Below are positions 26,749 through 36,151 of a stretch of DNA of 64,000 nt, piece after piece. How positions within the stretch are numbered: the first letter of the stretch is position 1; every line of letters begins with the position of its first letter. This DNA is from Myxococcales bacterium (GTDB lineage: Bacteria; Myxococcota_A; Polyangia; Polyangiales; Polyangiaceae). Both the position numbers and the translations under genes were made by a program. The notes beneath the pieces are model-generated. The model was not told the origin of the DNA. It worked only from the letters and a program-made list of their open reading frames with translations, and did no database searches. Location of the stretch: the NCBI GenBank assembly GCA_016720545.1, contig JADKKK010000007.1:215323-279322 (forward strand), read 5' to 3'.

Positions 26749-26776
26749 CAACAATGTGATAATTCACTATCTGTTG
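26749..26776. promoter_or_regulatory. AT-rich inverted repeat between efflux operon and sigma gene
   Basis: A 28-base imperfect palindrome: outer arms CAACA/TGTTG and an inner near-palindrome GTGATAATTCAC. It lies 72 bases upstream of czcC and 22 bases upstream of the cysteine-rich sigma gene. The tract is strikingly AT-rich for this genome, so it probably carries promoter and operator elements for both directions. The binding protein is unknown. Confidence 0.55.
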
Positions 26777-26798
26777 AAGTGTGCTAGCCTCGCTCGAA

Positions 26799-27380
26799 AT
26801 GTGGATCGAACCGGGCTCCAACACACCCGCGGTGCGCGTGAGCGAGGCTTGGGCTCGAGAGCGCGCGCGCCTGCTCCGGCGGGCGAAGCGCGCGGTCGGC
26901 TCGATCGCGGACGCGGAAGACGTTGTGCAGGACGCGGTCCTTGCCGCGATCCGGCGAGCCGGAGCCCTCCGCGACGAAGGGCGCCTCTCCGCGTGGGTGG
27001 GGCGCATCGTGGACCGGAAGGCCATCGACGCGACGCGCGCGCGAGCGCGGCAGGCTAGGGGGAGGGTCGACATCCCCACGGATCACCTGGCCACTCCGCT
27101 CGTTGTCGCGACGCCGTGCTTCTGCGTGCGCGCCCAGGCGAGTCGACTCCGGCCGCACCACGCTGAGGTGCTTCGGCGGATCGACGAGCGCGGAGAACGT
27201 CTCGCCGTCGTCGCGACCGAGCTTGGCCTCACCACCAACGCGCTCACGGTTCGGCTCTTCCGTGCCCGTAGCGAGCTTCGGGACAGGATGAAGCGTCACT
27301 GCGGAACCACGAGCGCTCGCTCGTGCGACGACTGCGGGTGTGCGGAGCGCGAGTGCTGCGTGGCGGGCGACGAGGGGTGA
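26799..27380 (+). CDS. CorE-like metal-sensing ECF sigma factor with cysteine-rich tail
   Basis: A 193-residue ECF sigma factor: region 2 (EDVVQDAVLAAIRRAGAL, RLSAWVGRIVDRKAIDATR) and region 4 (HHAEVLRRIDERGERLAVVATELGLTTNALTVRLFRARS). It has a C-F-C motif in the linker (Cys107, Cys109) and a C-terminal cluster of six cysteines (168, 176, 179, 181, 186, 187). This layout is that of CorE/CorE2 of Myxococcus xanthus, where cysteine metal binding (Cu, or Cd/Zn) controls sigma activity without an anti-sigma factor. Beside a divalent-cation pump and a CDF exporter, Cd/Zn/Co sensing is the likeliest role. I chose ATG 26799; an in-frame GTG at 26781 is the alternative. Confidence 0.9.
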   Translation: MWIEPGSNTPAVRVSEAWARERARLLRRAKRAVGSIADAEDVVQDAVLAAIRRAGALRDEGRLSAWVGRIVDRKAIDATRARARQARGRVDIPTDHLATPLVVATPCFCVRAQASRLRPHHAEVLRRIDERGERLAVVATELGLTTNALTVRLFRARSELRDRMKRHCGTTSARSCDDCGCAERECCVAGDEG

Positions 27381-27447
27381 TTTCTCCGGCCACGCCGGGG
27401 CTCGCAGACCGATGGGGCCGGAATCTTCGCGATCGACTGAGGTGCAC

Positions 27448-28362
27448 ATGGCTCATGACCACGACCACCCCCACGAACCCGGCGCCGAGAGCTACGGGCG
27501 CGCCTTCGCGATCGGAATCTCCGTGAACGTAGCCTTCGTCGTCGTCGAGGCGGCCTTCGGGATCGCCGCCGGCTCCGTCGCCCTCGTCGCGGACGCGGCC
27601 CACAACCTGAGCGACGTTCTCGGGCTCGCGCTCGCATGGGCGGCCCTCGCGCTTGCCCGGCGGAAGCCCACGGCGCAGCGCACGTACGGCCTGCGGAAGA
27701 CGACCGTCCTCGCGGCCCTCGGCAACGCCGTCCTTCTCGTCGTGGCCGTCGGCGGCGTCGCATGGGAGGCGATCGGCAGGCTCCGGCACCCGGCGCCCGT
27801 CGAGGGAGGCGCGCTCATGGCCGTCGCGGCGGTGGGGGTCGTCATCAACGGGGTGTCGGCGATGTTGTTCGCGAAGGGCCGAAAGAGTGACGCGAACGTT
27901 CGAGGGGCCTTCCTGCACCTCGCCGCGGACGCCGCCGTCTCGCTCGGTGTCGTCGTGACGGGGGCGATCATGCTGCGGACGCGCTGGACATGGCTCGACC
28001 CTCTCGTGAGCCTCCTTGTCTCCGGCGTCATCCTCGTGGGCACATGGGGCCTCTTCAAGAAGTCGCTGAACCTGGCGCTGGACGCGGTGCCCGATGGGAT
28101 CGACGCGGAGAAGGTCCAACTCTACCTCGCGAGTCTGCCCGGCGTGCTCGAGGTCCACGACCTTCACATCTGGGCGATGAGCACCACCGAGACCGCTCTC
28201 ACGGCGCACCTCGTCATGGCGACGAACACGTGCGAGCCGCGCTTTCTCGGCGACGTCGGGGCTGCCTTGCGCAACCGGTTCGAGATCGATCACTCGACCC
28301 TGCAGGTCGAGCCTCGCGAGGCGCCCAATCCTTGTCGGCAGGGCGCGCCGGGAGCTCTGTGA
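27448..28362 (+). CDS. czcD: CDF-family Zn2+/Cd2+/Co2+ exporter (CzcD/ZitB-like)
   Basis: A 304-residue cation diffusion facilitator. The short His-rich N-terminus (MAHDHDHPHEPG) is followed by six helices. The metal-site motifs are HNLSD in helix 2 and HLAAD in helix 5, an HD-HD pattern typical of Zn/Cd transporters. A cytoplasmic C-terminal domain (GVLEVHDLHIWAMSTTETALTAHLVM) dimerises and binds metal. It exports divalent cations from cytoplasm to periplasm by proton antiport, complementing the RND pump. It begins 67 bases after the sigma factor stop, probably in the same transcript. Confidence 0.95.
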   Translation: MAHDHDHPHEPGAESYGRAFAIGISVNVAFVVVEAAFGIAAGSVALVADAAHNLSDVLGLALAWAALALARRKPTAQRTYGLRKTTVLAALGNAVLLVVAVGGVAWEAIGRLRHPAPVEGGALMAVAAVGVVINGVSAMLFAKGRKSDANVRGAFLHLAADAAVSLGVVVTGAIMLRTRWTWLDPLVSLLVSGVILVGTWGLFKKSLNLALDAVPDGIDAEKVQLYLASLPGVLEVHDLHIWAMSTTETALTAHLVMATNTCEPRFLGDVGAALRNRFEIDHSTLQVEPREAPNPCRQGAPGAL

Positions 28363-28697
28363 AGGCGAGCGCGCGTCCGACCACGCCGAGCTGGGCAGTC
28401 GGGCCGAACGACGAACGCACCACGCTGCGCGAGCGCTCCTGTTCCTCCGGCTCGGCGCGACCGGCCCGCGCGCACGTCGCGATGATGCAGGACGAAGTGG
28501 CGACCGGTCGCAATTGGCTCACCGAAGAGCGCTGCTCCTCGGGGCGACGAACCTCATCCCGGGCCCGAATTCGACCGGGATGGCGACTCACATCGCCTGG
28601 GAGCGCCGCCGCTGGGCCGGCCGAGCTTCAAGTCGTCTCCTGTGACGCTCGCATTCCATACAACAGCGTCGCGCGCTCAGCGCCCGGCGCCCGCCCC
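28363..28697. other. Intergenic region between convergent genes
   Basis: About 335 bases between the stops of the CDF gene and the GH63 gene. Open frames exist on both strands but look like random high-GC translations. I see no tRNA, strong terminator with T-run, or conserved protein here. Confidence 0.45.
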
Positions 28698-31433
28698 TCA
28701 GCGCCCGAGGGCGTGCACTGCGAGGGCCGTCCACCCGGTCTGGTGCGCGGCGCCCACGCCCCGGCCGGTGTCGCCGTCGAAGTACTCGTGGAACAGCGGG
28801 AGATCGCCGAACACGGGGTGCGGGGGCATGGAGGGGCGCGCGCCGTCGGGGCCGCGCCGGAAGAGGCCCGCCACGCGTCGCGACAGGAACGTCGCCACGT
28901 CGCGCAGGTTCATGAGGTGCCCGGAGCCGGTGGGGCACTCGACCTTGAGCGAGTCGCCGTAGAAGTAGTGGTAGCGGTCGAGCGCCTCGATGAGGAGGTG
29001 ATTGACCGGCAGCCACACCGGACCTCGCCAGTTGGAGTTTCCGCCGAACATGCCGGAGTCGCTGTCGCCGGGCACATAGGCGATGCGGCGGATCTCCCCG
29101 CCGAGCGCGACCTCGTACGGGTGGGCGTGCGCCTTCGACAGCGACCGCACGCCGTGCGGCGAGAGCAGCTCCTCTTCGTCGAGCACATAGCGGAGCACGC
29201 GTACGAGCCTGTCGGCCGGGGGAATGGCCAAGAGCCGCTGCACGCTGCCGTCGGGCTGGGTGCGGCGGGTCACGAAGCGCCCAAGATCGGGGCGGTTGTC
29301 GAGGAACCACTTCATGCGCTTGGAGAAGCCCGGCAGCGCCTCGAGCACGTCGACGTCGATCGCGAGCACCGCGAAGAGCGGGATGATGCCGACCATCGAG
29401 CGCACGCGGAGCGGGATCGACGTGTTCCCCACCGTCGCTTGGTCGTAGTAGAAGCCGTCCTCTTCGTTCCAGAGCCCCGTCCCCCCGAGCTCGTTCATCG
29501 CCTCGGCGATCGCGACGAAGTGCTCGAAGAACTTGCTGGCGAGGTCCTCGTAGGCCGGATCGCTCGCGGCGAGCTCGACGGCCATCCCCAGCATGGTGGT
29601 GCAATAGAACGCCATCCACGCGGTGCCGTCGGCCTGCTCGACGTGGCCGCCGCCGGGGACCGGGTTGCTGCGGTCGAAGAGGCCAATGTTGTCGAGCCCC
29701 AGGAACCCGCCGGAGAACAGGTTGTTGCCGCCCTCGTCTTTCCGGTTCACCCACCAGGTGAAGTTCATGAGCAGCTTCTGGAAGACGTGGGCGAGGAAGC
29801 GCTTGTCGCGCTTCCCGCGAGGGGCGCTGAGCTTGTACACGCGCCACGCCGCCCAGGCGTGCACCGGCGGGTTCACGTCCGACAGGTTCCACTCGTACGC
29901 AGGCAGCTGCCCGTTCGGATGCATGTACCATTCACGCAAGAAGAGCTCGAGCTGCCCCTTGGCGAAGTCGGGGTCGATCGTGGCGAGTGGTAACATGTGG
30001 AACGCCAGGTCCCACGCCGCGTACCAGGGGTATTCCCATTTGTCGGGCACGCTGATGATGTCGCGGTTGTAGAGGTGGTGGGAAAACTCCCGATTGCGCG
30101 CGCGCGCGGCCCGCCGTGGCGGCGGCGGCGGCTGCGACGGATCGCCCTCGAGCCACTCCTTGATCGCGTAGTGGTAAAACTGCTTGGTCCACAAGAGGCC
30201 GGCCCACGCGTGGCGCGCGATCGTGCGGTCTTCTTCCGACCAGGTGGCGCCGGTCTTCGTGGCGTAGAAGGCGTCGGCCTCCGCGATTCGCTCCGCGAAC
30301 ACGGCGTCGATCGCGGCCGCGCGCTCCTCGGGGCTCGCGGAGGGGCGGGCGCCCTCGGCCACTTGATCGACGAGGGGCTGCCAGGTGCTCTCGTCGCAGA
30401 GCCGCACCCGCACCACGGCCCGGCCGCCGGGGGGCAGCCTCATGACGAAGTGCGCCGCCGCCTTCGTGCCGGACTCGTCCGCCGACGTCGCGTCGTAGCG
30501 TCCGTGCACCACCGCGTCGTGGAACGCGTCCTTCACCGAGGCGCGCTCGTTCGGCACGCCGTACAGCCGCTCGCGGTTGGTCTCGTTGTGGGTGAAGAGG
30601 AAGGGCGCGGGCTGCGCGCTCGGCCGCCCGCCTTGCTCGAGGGGCTCGACCTCGAGGACGTACGGGCCGAGCGCGTCGGACACGGCCCGGAGGGTGCGCC
30701 GTCCCGCTCTGGAGATGGTGGGCTCGTGGCCGTAGCCCTCGCCCGAGCGACCCCAGCCCCACACGTTGCGAAACCACAGCGTGGGCAAGACGTGGAGCTC
30801 GGCCGCCTCGGGGCCGCGGTTCTCGACCGTAAAGCGCCCGAGAAGATCGTCGGGGCCGCGCTTCGCGTACTCGAACGTCACGTCGAAATAGCGATCTTCG
30901 TCGAAGACCCCGAGGTGCTCGAGATCGATCTCGGAGGCGTCGCGGCCGCGACCGCGGCTCCGCTGGACGAGCTCTTCGTACGGGAACTCCGCCTGCGGAT
31001 ACTTGTAGAGCGCCTTCGCGTACGAGTGGGTGGGCGTCGCGTCGAGGTGAAAGTAAAGTTCCTTTACGTCTTCCCCATGATTGCCCTCTTCGTTGGTGAG
31101 TCCGAACAGGCGCTCCTTGAGGATGGGGTCCTTGCCGTTCCACAGGGCGAGCGACAGGCACATTCGGCATTGCCGATCGGTGAGCCCGAAGAGCCCGTCT
31201 TCCCCCCAGCGATACACGCGGCTGCGCGCGTGGGCGTGGGGGAAGTGCCTCCAAGCGTCGCCGTCCTCCGAGTAGTCCTCCCGGACCGTGCCCCACTGGC
31301 GGTCGGCGAGGTAGGTGCCCCAGCGCTTCCAGTTCTTCTTTCGGAGCAGGTCCTCGAGGAGGCGCTCGGACTCGGGGTCGCGCCGAGCGGCCGCGGGGCG
31401 CTCCGCGCTCACGCCGCTCACGTCACCGCTCAC
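28698..31433 (-). CDS. GH63-type (MGH1-like) glucosidase
   Basis: A 911-residue cytoplasmic glycoside hydrolase. The N-terminal beta-rich domain (RWGTYLADRQWGTVREDYS onward) is followed by an (alpha/alpha)6 barrel holding KWEYPWYAAWDLAFHML, WNLSDVNPPVHAWA, GLWNEEDGFYYD and GNSNWRGPVWLPVNHLL. These are hallmarks of GH63/MGH1-type alpha-glucosidases and related glucosylglycerate/mannosylglycerate hydrolases. The length is usual for bacterial members. The start is the GTG at 31431-31433, overlapping the upstream ROK gene's stop (GTGA), so the two are coupled. Substrate is probably an alpha-glucoside such as glycogen fragments or a compatible solute, not determinable here. No signal peptide. Confidence 0.85.
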   Translation of the reverse strand: MSGDVSGVSAERPAAARRDPESERLLEDLLRKKNWKRWGTYLADRQWGTVREDYSEDGDAWRHFPHAHARSRVYRWGEDGLFGLTDRQCRMCLSLALWNGKDPILKERLFGLTNEEGNHGEDVKELYFHLDATPTHSYAKALYKYPQAEFPYEELVQRSRGRGRDASEIDLEHLGVFDEDRYFDVTFEYAKRGPDDLLGRFTVENRGPEAAELHVLPTLWFRNVWGWGRSGEGYGHEPTISRAGRRTLRAVSDALGPYVLEVEPLEQGGRPSAQPAPFLFTHNETNRERLYGVPNERASVKDAFHDAVVHGRYDATSADESGTKAAAHFVMRLPPGGRAVVRVRLCDESTWQPLVDQVAEGARPSASPEERAAAIDAVFAERIAEADAFYATKTGATWSEEDRTIARHAWAGLLWTKQFYHYAIKEWLEGDPSQPPPPPRRAARARNREFSHHLYNRDIISVPDKWEYPWYAAWDLAFHMLPLATIDPDFAKGQLELFLREWYMHPNGQLPAYEWNLSDVNPPVHAWAAWRVYKLSAPRGKRDKRFLAHVFQKLLMNFTWWVNRKDEGGNNLFSGGFLGLDNIGLFDRSNPVPGGGHVEQADGTAWMAFYCTTMLGMAVELAASDPAYEDLASKFFEHFVAIAEAMNELGGTGLWNEEDGFYYDQATVGNTSIPLRVRSMVGIIPLFAVLAIDVDVLEALPGFSKRMKWFLDNRPDLGRFVTRRTQPDGSVQRLLAIPPADRLVRVLRYVLDEEELLSPHGVRSLSKAHAHPYEVALGGEIRRIAYVPGDSDSGMFGGNSNWRGPVWLPVNHLLIEALDRYHYFYGDSLKVECPTGSGHLMNLRDVATFLSRRVAGLFRRGPDGARPSMPPHPVFGDLPLFHEYFDGDTGRGVGAAHQTGWTALAVHALGR

Positions 31434-32314
31434 GGGCCCCCCGCGAGGGCTCGCTCGAGGGCGGCGGCGCCGATGAGGCCGGCGTCGTCCCCGAGGGTGG
31501 CGCGCGCGAGCTCCACGCGCATGGCGGGCGGCCCCTCCGCGTCGAGGTGCGCGCGGATCGCGGGGTGCAGGAGGTCGTCGTTCAGGCCGAGGCCGCCCCC
31601 GATCACCACGATCTCGGGGCTGAACGCGAACGCGACGTCGCGCACGCCGATCGCAGCTGCGGTGCAGATCTCGCCCAGCACGGCGAGCGCCGCGGCGTCG
31701 TTCGCCCGTGCCCGCTCCACCACCTCGCGCCCCGTGAGCGCGAGGCCGTGCGCCTCTGCGACCCGCGCGAGGGCCCTCCCCGACGCGAGCTGCTCGAAGG
31801 TCGACGGCTCGCCGCGTGCGTGGGCGCCGCGATCGATCACCATGTGGCCCACCTCCGCGAGCGAGCGCCGCCCCACGAGGAGCCGGCGGCCGAGGAGCAC
31901 CCCGCCGCCCACCCCCGTGGACAGGGTCACGTAGGCGACGTCGGAGAACCCTCTCCCGGCGCCGAAATACGCCTCGCCCACCGCGGCGAGGTCGGCGTCG
32001 TTCACGAGCCGCACCGGCACGCCGATGGCCGCGCCGAGGGCTGCCTCGGTGAGGTGCGGCGCCCACGAGGGCGGCAGGTTGGGCGCGCGGTCCAGCCGAC
32101 CTTCTCGATGATCGACGCGGCCAGGCACGCCCACGATCGCGCGCGCGGGGCGCGACCCGTGCCGCACGAGCTCCCGCATGAGATCGACGAGCCCCGCCGG
32201 CTCCGCGTCGGCCACGGGGGTGGGGCGCACGTCGCGATGAAGGAGGGCGCCGTCTTCGTCGAGCACTGCGCCGCGCATCCGAGTCCCGCCGAGATCCACC
32301 GAGAGAACGCTCAT
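31430..32314 (-). CDS. ROK-family sugar kinase-like protein lacking the zinc motif
   Basis: A 294-residue ROK protein. The N-terminal phosphate loop SVDLGGTRMRGAVLDEDG, VGVPGRVDHREG, the DLAAVGEAYFGAG segment and STGVGGGVLLGRRLL fit a glucokinase or N-acyl-hexosamine kinase. At the conserved C-x-C-G-x-x-G-C-x-E zinc site the sequence reads EVGHMVIDRGAHARGEPSTFEQ, with no cysteines, so the structural zinc is absent. The general-base region (VNDADLAA) is kept. Coupled by overlap to the GH63 glucosidase, it probably phosphorylates the released hexose. Confidence 0.88.
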   Translation of the reverse strand: MSVLSVDLGGTRMRGAVLDEDGALLHRDVRPTPVADAEPAGLVDLMRELVRHGSRPARAIVGVPGRVDHREGRLDRAPNLPPSWAPHLTEAALGAAIGVPVRLVNDADLAAVGEAYFGAGRGFSDVAYVTLSTGVGGGVLLGRRLLVGRRSLAEVGHMVIDRGAHARGEPSTFEQLASGRALARVAEAHGLALTGREVVERARANDAAALAVLGEICTAAAIGVRDVAFAFSPEIVVIGGGLGLNDDLLHPAIRAHLDAEGPPAMRVELARATLGDDAGLIGAAALERALAGGP

Positions 32315-32430
32315 GGCGGAAGCGTAACATCTCAGGGTGCAAGTTTCGGTTCGCGCGCACCCGCGCCCGCGGGCTGACTCGTGGCGCCCCGTCGCCGGCG
32401 CGATGGCGACTCGTGACGGCGACGCGAGCG

Positions 32431-33189
32431 CTACCCCTTCACGACGTCGCGGAGGAGCTTGGCGACGACGGCGAGCACCACGCAGACGACGACGCGCCGC
32501 ACGAGCCTCTCGCCGCCCTTCAGCGCGAGGCGCGCGCCGACGTTTGCCCCGAGAGCGTTCGCGATCGCCATGGGCAAGGCCACGCGCCAGAGGATCGCGC
32601 CGCGGGCCGCGAAGAGGCCGAACGCCGCGAGGTTCGACGCGAGGTTCACGATCTTCGCGTTGCCCGAGGCCCGCACGAGCGGCTCCTGAAAGAGCACGAC
32701 GTTCGCGACGATGAGCATGCTGCCAACCCCGGGGCCGAAGAAGCCGTCGTAGGCGCCGAGCCCGAGCGACACCGCCACGAGCGCCACGGTGGGGTGGCGC
32801 GGCGTGAGCTTCGGGAGGCGGTCGCGCGGCACGAGCGCGACGGCGAGCGCCGTCAAGAGGAGCACGATGACGAGCGGCCGCAGCGGCTCCGGGCGCCGCG
32901 TGACGAGCAGGAGCGCGCCGAGCAGCGAGCCCACGAACCCCGCCGCGAACGCGACCTTCACGCGCTCGGGCGCCACCGCGCCGTGGCGCCCGAACGACGC
33001 CGCGCTCGAGACCGCGCCGAACACCGCCTGCCCCTTGTTCGTGGCGAGCGCGACCCGCGGGTCGAGCCCCGCTGCCAGCAGCGCGGGCACCGTGATGAGG
33101 CCGCCGCCGCCGCCGATCGCGTCGACCATGCCCGCCACGAACGCCGCCGCCGCGAGGCCTAGGGTGAGGGGGAGCGAGACGTCGCTCAC
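32431..33189 (-). CDS. TauE/SafE-family membrane transporter
   Basis: A 252-residue protein with about eight hydrophobic helices and the family's repeated signatures: GMVDAIGGGGGLITVPALLAAGL near the N-terminus and GAYDGFFGPGVGSML in the second half. Members export or import sulfite, sulfonates or other organic anions. Neighbours give no hint of substrate. Start GTG at 33187-33189, seven bases after the radical SAM gene's stop, so it is probably in the same transcript. Confidence 0.9.
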   Translation of the reverse strand: MSDVSLPLTLGLAAAAFVAGMVDAIGGGGGLITVPALLAAGLDPRVALATNKGQAVFGAVSSAASFGRHGAVAPERVKVAFAAGFVGSLLGALLLVTRRPEPLRPLVIVLLLTALAVALVPRDRLPKLTPRHPTVALVAVSLGLGAYDGFFGPGVGSMLIVANVVLFQEPLVRASGNAKIVNLASNLAAFGLFAARGAILWRVALPMAIANALGANVGARLALKGGERLVRRVVVCVVLAVVAKLLRDVVKG

Positions 33190-33196
33190 GGATCGC

Positions 33197-36034
33197 TCAC
33201 GTCTCGAGCGCGGTGGGCGCGGCGGGCGCGCCGAGCGGCTCGCGCGCCGGCGGGGCCTTCCGGAAGCGCTCGAGCTCCAGTGGGGAGACGAGCGCGCCGT
33301 CGATGAGGCCGCCCATCGCCGCGCGCACGACGGCGTACGGCGTGTCGCGCGCGCCCTCGCCGAGCAGCACCTCGGCGACCTCGTGCGCCTTCACGGCGCC
33401 CGCGTTCGTGATCGCGACGTCCACGAGCACCGTGACGAGCGAGCCGCCGAGCCCCGCGCGCGCGACGATGGGCCCGGCGGAGGGGTCTTCGACGCGGAGC
33501 CCCGTGAGGAAGCGCTTCACGTCGATCCATTTGCCTATCCCCTCGATCTTGCGCAGGATTTTCTGCTCCTCGGCCGCGATCACGTGGGCCGCGCGCGCGC
33601 GCAGGAAGTCGACGCCGCCGGGCAGGGTGGCGGTGGGGAACGCGAGCACGTAGCGCGCCGCCGCGATGAGCTTGTTCACCCCCGCGTCGTTCGGCCCGAG
33701 CACCCGCACCCCAGTGAAGCGGAGCCCGTCCTGCGACACGGCCGAGAGCCGCTCGGCCAGCGTGGCCTCGTCGACGTCGCACGTGAGCTTCAGGTCGAGG
33801 TACTCGTCGAGGCTGTACACGCCGAGCGAGAGCGCGGGGCCGAACACCATGTCGGGCTTCGGGTGAAAGCCGGACGAGTAGAACATCGGCACGTCGATGC
33901 GACGAAACGCGCGCGGGATGGCGCGCACGAGATCGAGGTGCGAGAGGAACGCGCTCGGCCCGAGCTTCTCGTAGGCGAAGCGCACGCGCCGGCCCTCGCC
34001 CTGCACGATGCGCGGCGGCGGCTTGCGGCCCTTCGGCACCTTCGCGCGGATCGCGGCCACCTCGGCCTCGGTGCGCGAGCGGCGCTTCTCGGCGCCGAGC
34101 CGCGAGAGGAGCACGAGGCGCTCCTCGCGCATCGCCGACAGATCGCACGCGACGCCGCAGTCGTAGCAGACGAGCTTGCGCGGGTCGGCCTTCGCGTCTT
34201 CCAGGTTCGTGTGGTGGATGAACATCCCGGCGGCCTTGCCGCACGGCACCGACAGGCGGCTCTTCAGCGCCTTTCGGTACTCACGCGCGAGGAAGCCCTC
34301 CTCCAAGCCCACGTCGATGTGGTCCCAGGGGAGGCGCGCGCTCGTGGGGATCGTGCCGAGGAAGAGCCCCGGGTCCACGCCCTCGGCGCGGAAGGCCTCC
34401 TCCCAGAGGTCGAGCCGGAGCTGGTCTTCCCACGAGTCGAAGCGCGCGCCGAGGCGGTACGCCCGCTCGAGCACCGCGCCGAGGCGCCGATCGCCACGCG
34501 CGAACACGCCCTCGAGCCACGACGTCTCGCTGTCGTGCATGCGCAGATCGACGCCCGTGCCCCGCACCTCGGAGCGCAGCCACTCCTGCTTCTGGCGCAC
34601 CGTGTCGGGCGCGTCCATCGCGCAGTATTGGAACGGCGTGTGCGGCTTCGGCACGTGCGTCGACACGCTCACGGTCACCTTCGGCGCGCCGAACTTCCCG
34701 CGCGCCTTCCAGAGTCGCTTGCCGGTGTCGTGGGTGCGCGCCCCGACGCGCACGATCTCGCGGACGTCGTCCTCCTGCTCGGTGGGCAGGCCGATCATGA
34801 AGTAGAGCTTCATGCTCGCGTAGTTGCGCGAGAAGATGCGCTCGGCCGTGGTCTGCAGCTGCTCCTCCGTGACGTTCTTGTTCACCACGTCGCGCATGCG
34901 CTGGCTGCCCGCCTCGGGCGCGAACGTGACGCCCTGCGCGCGCACGCGCGTCATGTCGTCGAGCACGTCCTCCTCGAGGCCATACGCGCGCAGCGACGAG
35001 ACCCCGAGCGCCACCTTCTCGGGCGCGAGCCGATCGGCGACCTTCTTGATGAGCGGCGCGATGCACGAGTAGTCGGCGGTCGAGAGCGAGGTGAGGCTCG
35101 CCTCGTCGTAGCCCGACTTCTTCACCGCAGAGGCCACGGTCTCGACGATCTGGTCGGGGTCTCGCTCGCGCACTGGGCGGTAGATCATCCCGGCTTGGCA
35201 GAAGCGACAGCCCTCCGTGCAGCCGCGCGCGATCTCGATCGACATGCGATCGAAGATGGCCTCGGGACCGCCCACGGGGCCGTCGTCGGGGAAGGGGAAG
35301 CGGTTCAGGTCGTCCACGAGAGAACGCACGATCGGGAAGGGGAGGGTCGGGTCGGTGGGCGCCGCCACCACGAGCGCACCCGTCTCGGCGCAGGTCTCCA
35401 CCGCGTAGAGGGAAGGCACGTAAACGCCCTGCAGCCCGGCGAGCGCCCGGAGGCGATCCGTGCGAGATACACCTTTCTTGCGGAGGTCGGTCCACAGCAG
35501 CGCCACCTCGGTCGCGCGCTCCTCCCCGTCCCCGATGACGATCGCGTCCATGAACGGCGCGATGGGCTCGGGGTGCGTGGCCGAAGGGCCGCCGGCGAGC
35601 ACGAGCGGATGGTCCTCTCCCCGATCGGCGGCGCGCAGCGGCACGCCCCCGAGGTCGAGCATCGTGAGGATGTTCGAGTAGGTGAGCTCGAACTGCAGGG
35701 AGAAGCCGATCACGTCGAACTCGGAGAGCGCGTGCGCGGTCTCGAGCGACACGAGCGGGAGCCCCCGCGCGCGGAGCTCGTCTTGCATGTCGACCCACGG
35801 CGCGAAGCACCGTTCGGCGAGGATCCGCGGGTGATCGTTGAGGATTTTGTAGAGGATCTTGAAGCCGAGGTGGCTCATCCCGATGTCGTAGACGTCGGGG
35901 AACGCGAGGCAGACGCGCGCGTCGGTCGCGTCGAAGTCCTTCACGCGCGCGCCGAGCTCGCCGCCGAGGTAGCGCGCGGGCTTCTGGACGCGGTGGACGA
36001 AGTCGGCGTACGGGTGGCGGTGCAGACCGGGCAT
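33197..36034 (-). CDS. B12-binding-type radical SAM protein fused to DUF2344
   Basis: A 945-residue fusion. Residues 1-200 form an N-terminal cobalamin-binding-like segment (LAFPDVYDIGMSHLGFKILYKIL, VLAGGPSATHPEPI). The radical SAM core begins at RGCTEGCRFCQAGMIYRP, whose C-x3-C-x2-C binds the 4Fe-4S cluster, and includes FAPEAGSQRMRDVVNKN. From about 700, the DUF2344 part (VRFAYEKLGPSAFLSHLDLVRAIPRAFRR, GFHPKPDMVFGPALSLGV) matches the TIGR03936 family, usually found next to or fused with TIGR03960 radical SAM proteins. A second cysteine set lies at CYDCGVACD. A tRNA- or ribosome-linked modification role is often suggested, but the reaction is unknown. Start ATG 36032-36034. Confidence 0.92.
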   Translation of the reverse strand: MPGLHRHPYADFVHRVQKPARYLGGELGARVKDFDATDARVCLAFPDVYDIGMSHLGFKILYKILNDHPRILAERCFAPWVDMQDELRARGLPLVSLETAHALSEFDVIGFSLQFELTYSNILTMLDLGGVPLRAADRGEDHPLVLAGGPSATHPEPIAPFMDAIVIGDGEERATEVALLWTDLRKKGVSRTDRLRALAGLQGVYVPSLYAVETCAETGALVVAAPTDPTLPFPIVRSLVDDLNRFPFPDDGPVGGPEAIFDRMSIEIARGCTEGCRFCQAGMIYRPVRERDPDQIVETVASAVKKSGYDEASLTSLSTADYSCIAPLIKKVADRLAPEKVALGVSSLRAYGLEEDVLDDMTRVRAQGVTFAPEAGSQRMRDVVNKNVTEEQLQTTAERIFSRNYASMKLYFMIGLPTEQEDDVREIVRVGARTHDTGKRLWKARGKFGAPKVTVSVSTHVPKPHTPFQYCAMDAPDTVRQKQEWLRSEVRGTGVDLRMHDSETSWLEGVFARGDRRLGAVLERAYRLGARFDSWEDQLRLDLWEEAFRAEGVDPGLFLGTIPTSARLPWDHIDVGLEEGFLAREYRKALKSRLSVPCGKAAGMFIHHTNLEDAKADPRKLVCYDCGVACDLSAMREERLVLLSRLGAEKRRSRTEAEVAAIRAKVPKGRKPPPRIVQGEGRRVRFAYEKLGPSAFLSHLDLVRAIPRAFRRIDVPMFYSSGFHPKPDMVFGPALSLGVYSLDEYLDLKLTCDVDEATLAERLSAVSQDGLRFTGVRVLGPNDAGVNKLIAAARYVLAFPTATLPGGVDFLRARAAHVIAAEEQKILRKIEGIGKWIDVKRFLTGLRVEDPSAGPIVARAGLGGSLVTVLVDVAITNAGAVKAHEVAEVLLGEGARDTPYAVVRAAMGGLIDGALVSPLELERFRKAPPAREPLGAPAAPTALET

Positions 36035-36151
36035 AGGGCGCACGTTCTAGCCCGAAACCGCGAAAACTCACGCGGGTTAGCCATCGCCTTCGGGTCGCCG
36101 GCAGGTAGCTCGTCCGTGGCGGATGCGTCGCGCGAGCGAGGCGGTTGCCGC

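Noticed and set aside
28363..28697. Small protein or RNA between the CDF and GH63 genes
   Set aside because: Open frames on both strands look like random GC-rich translation; no start signal, motif or conserved structure was seen.
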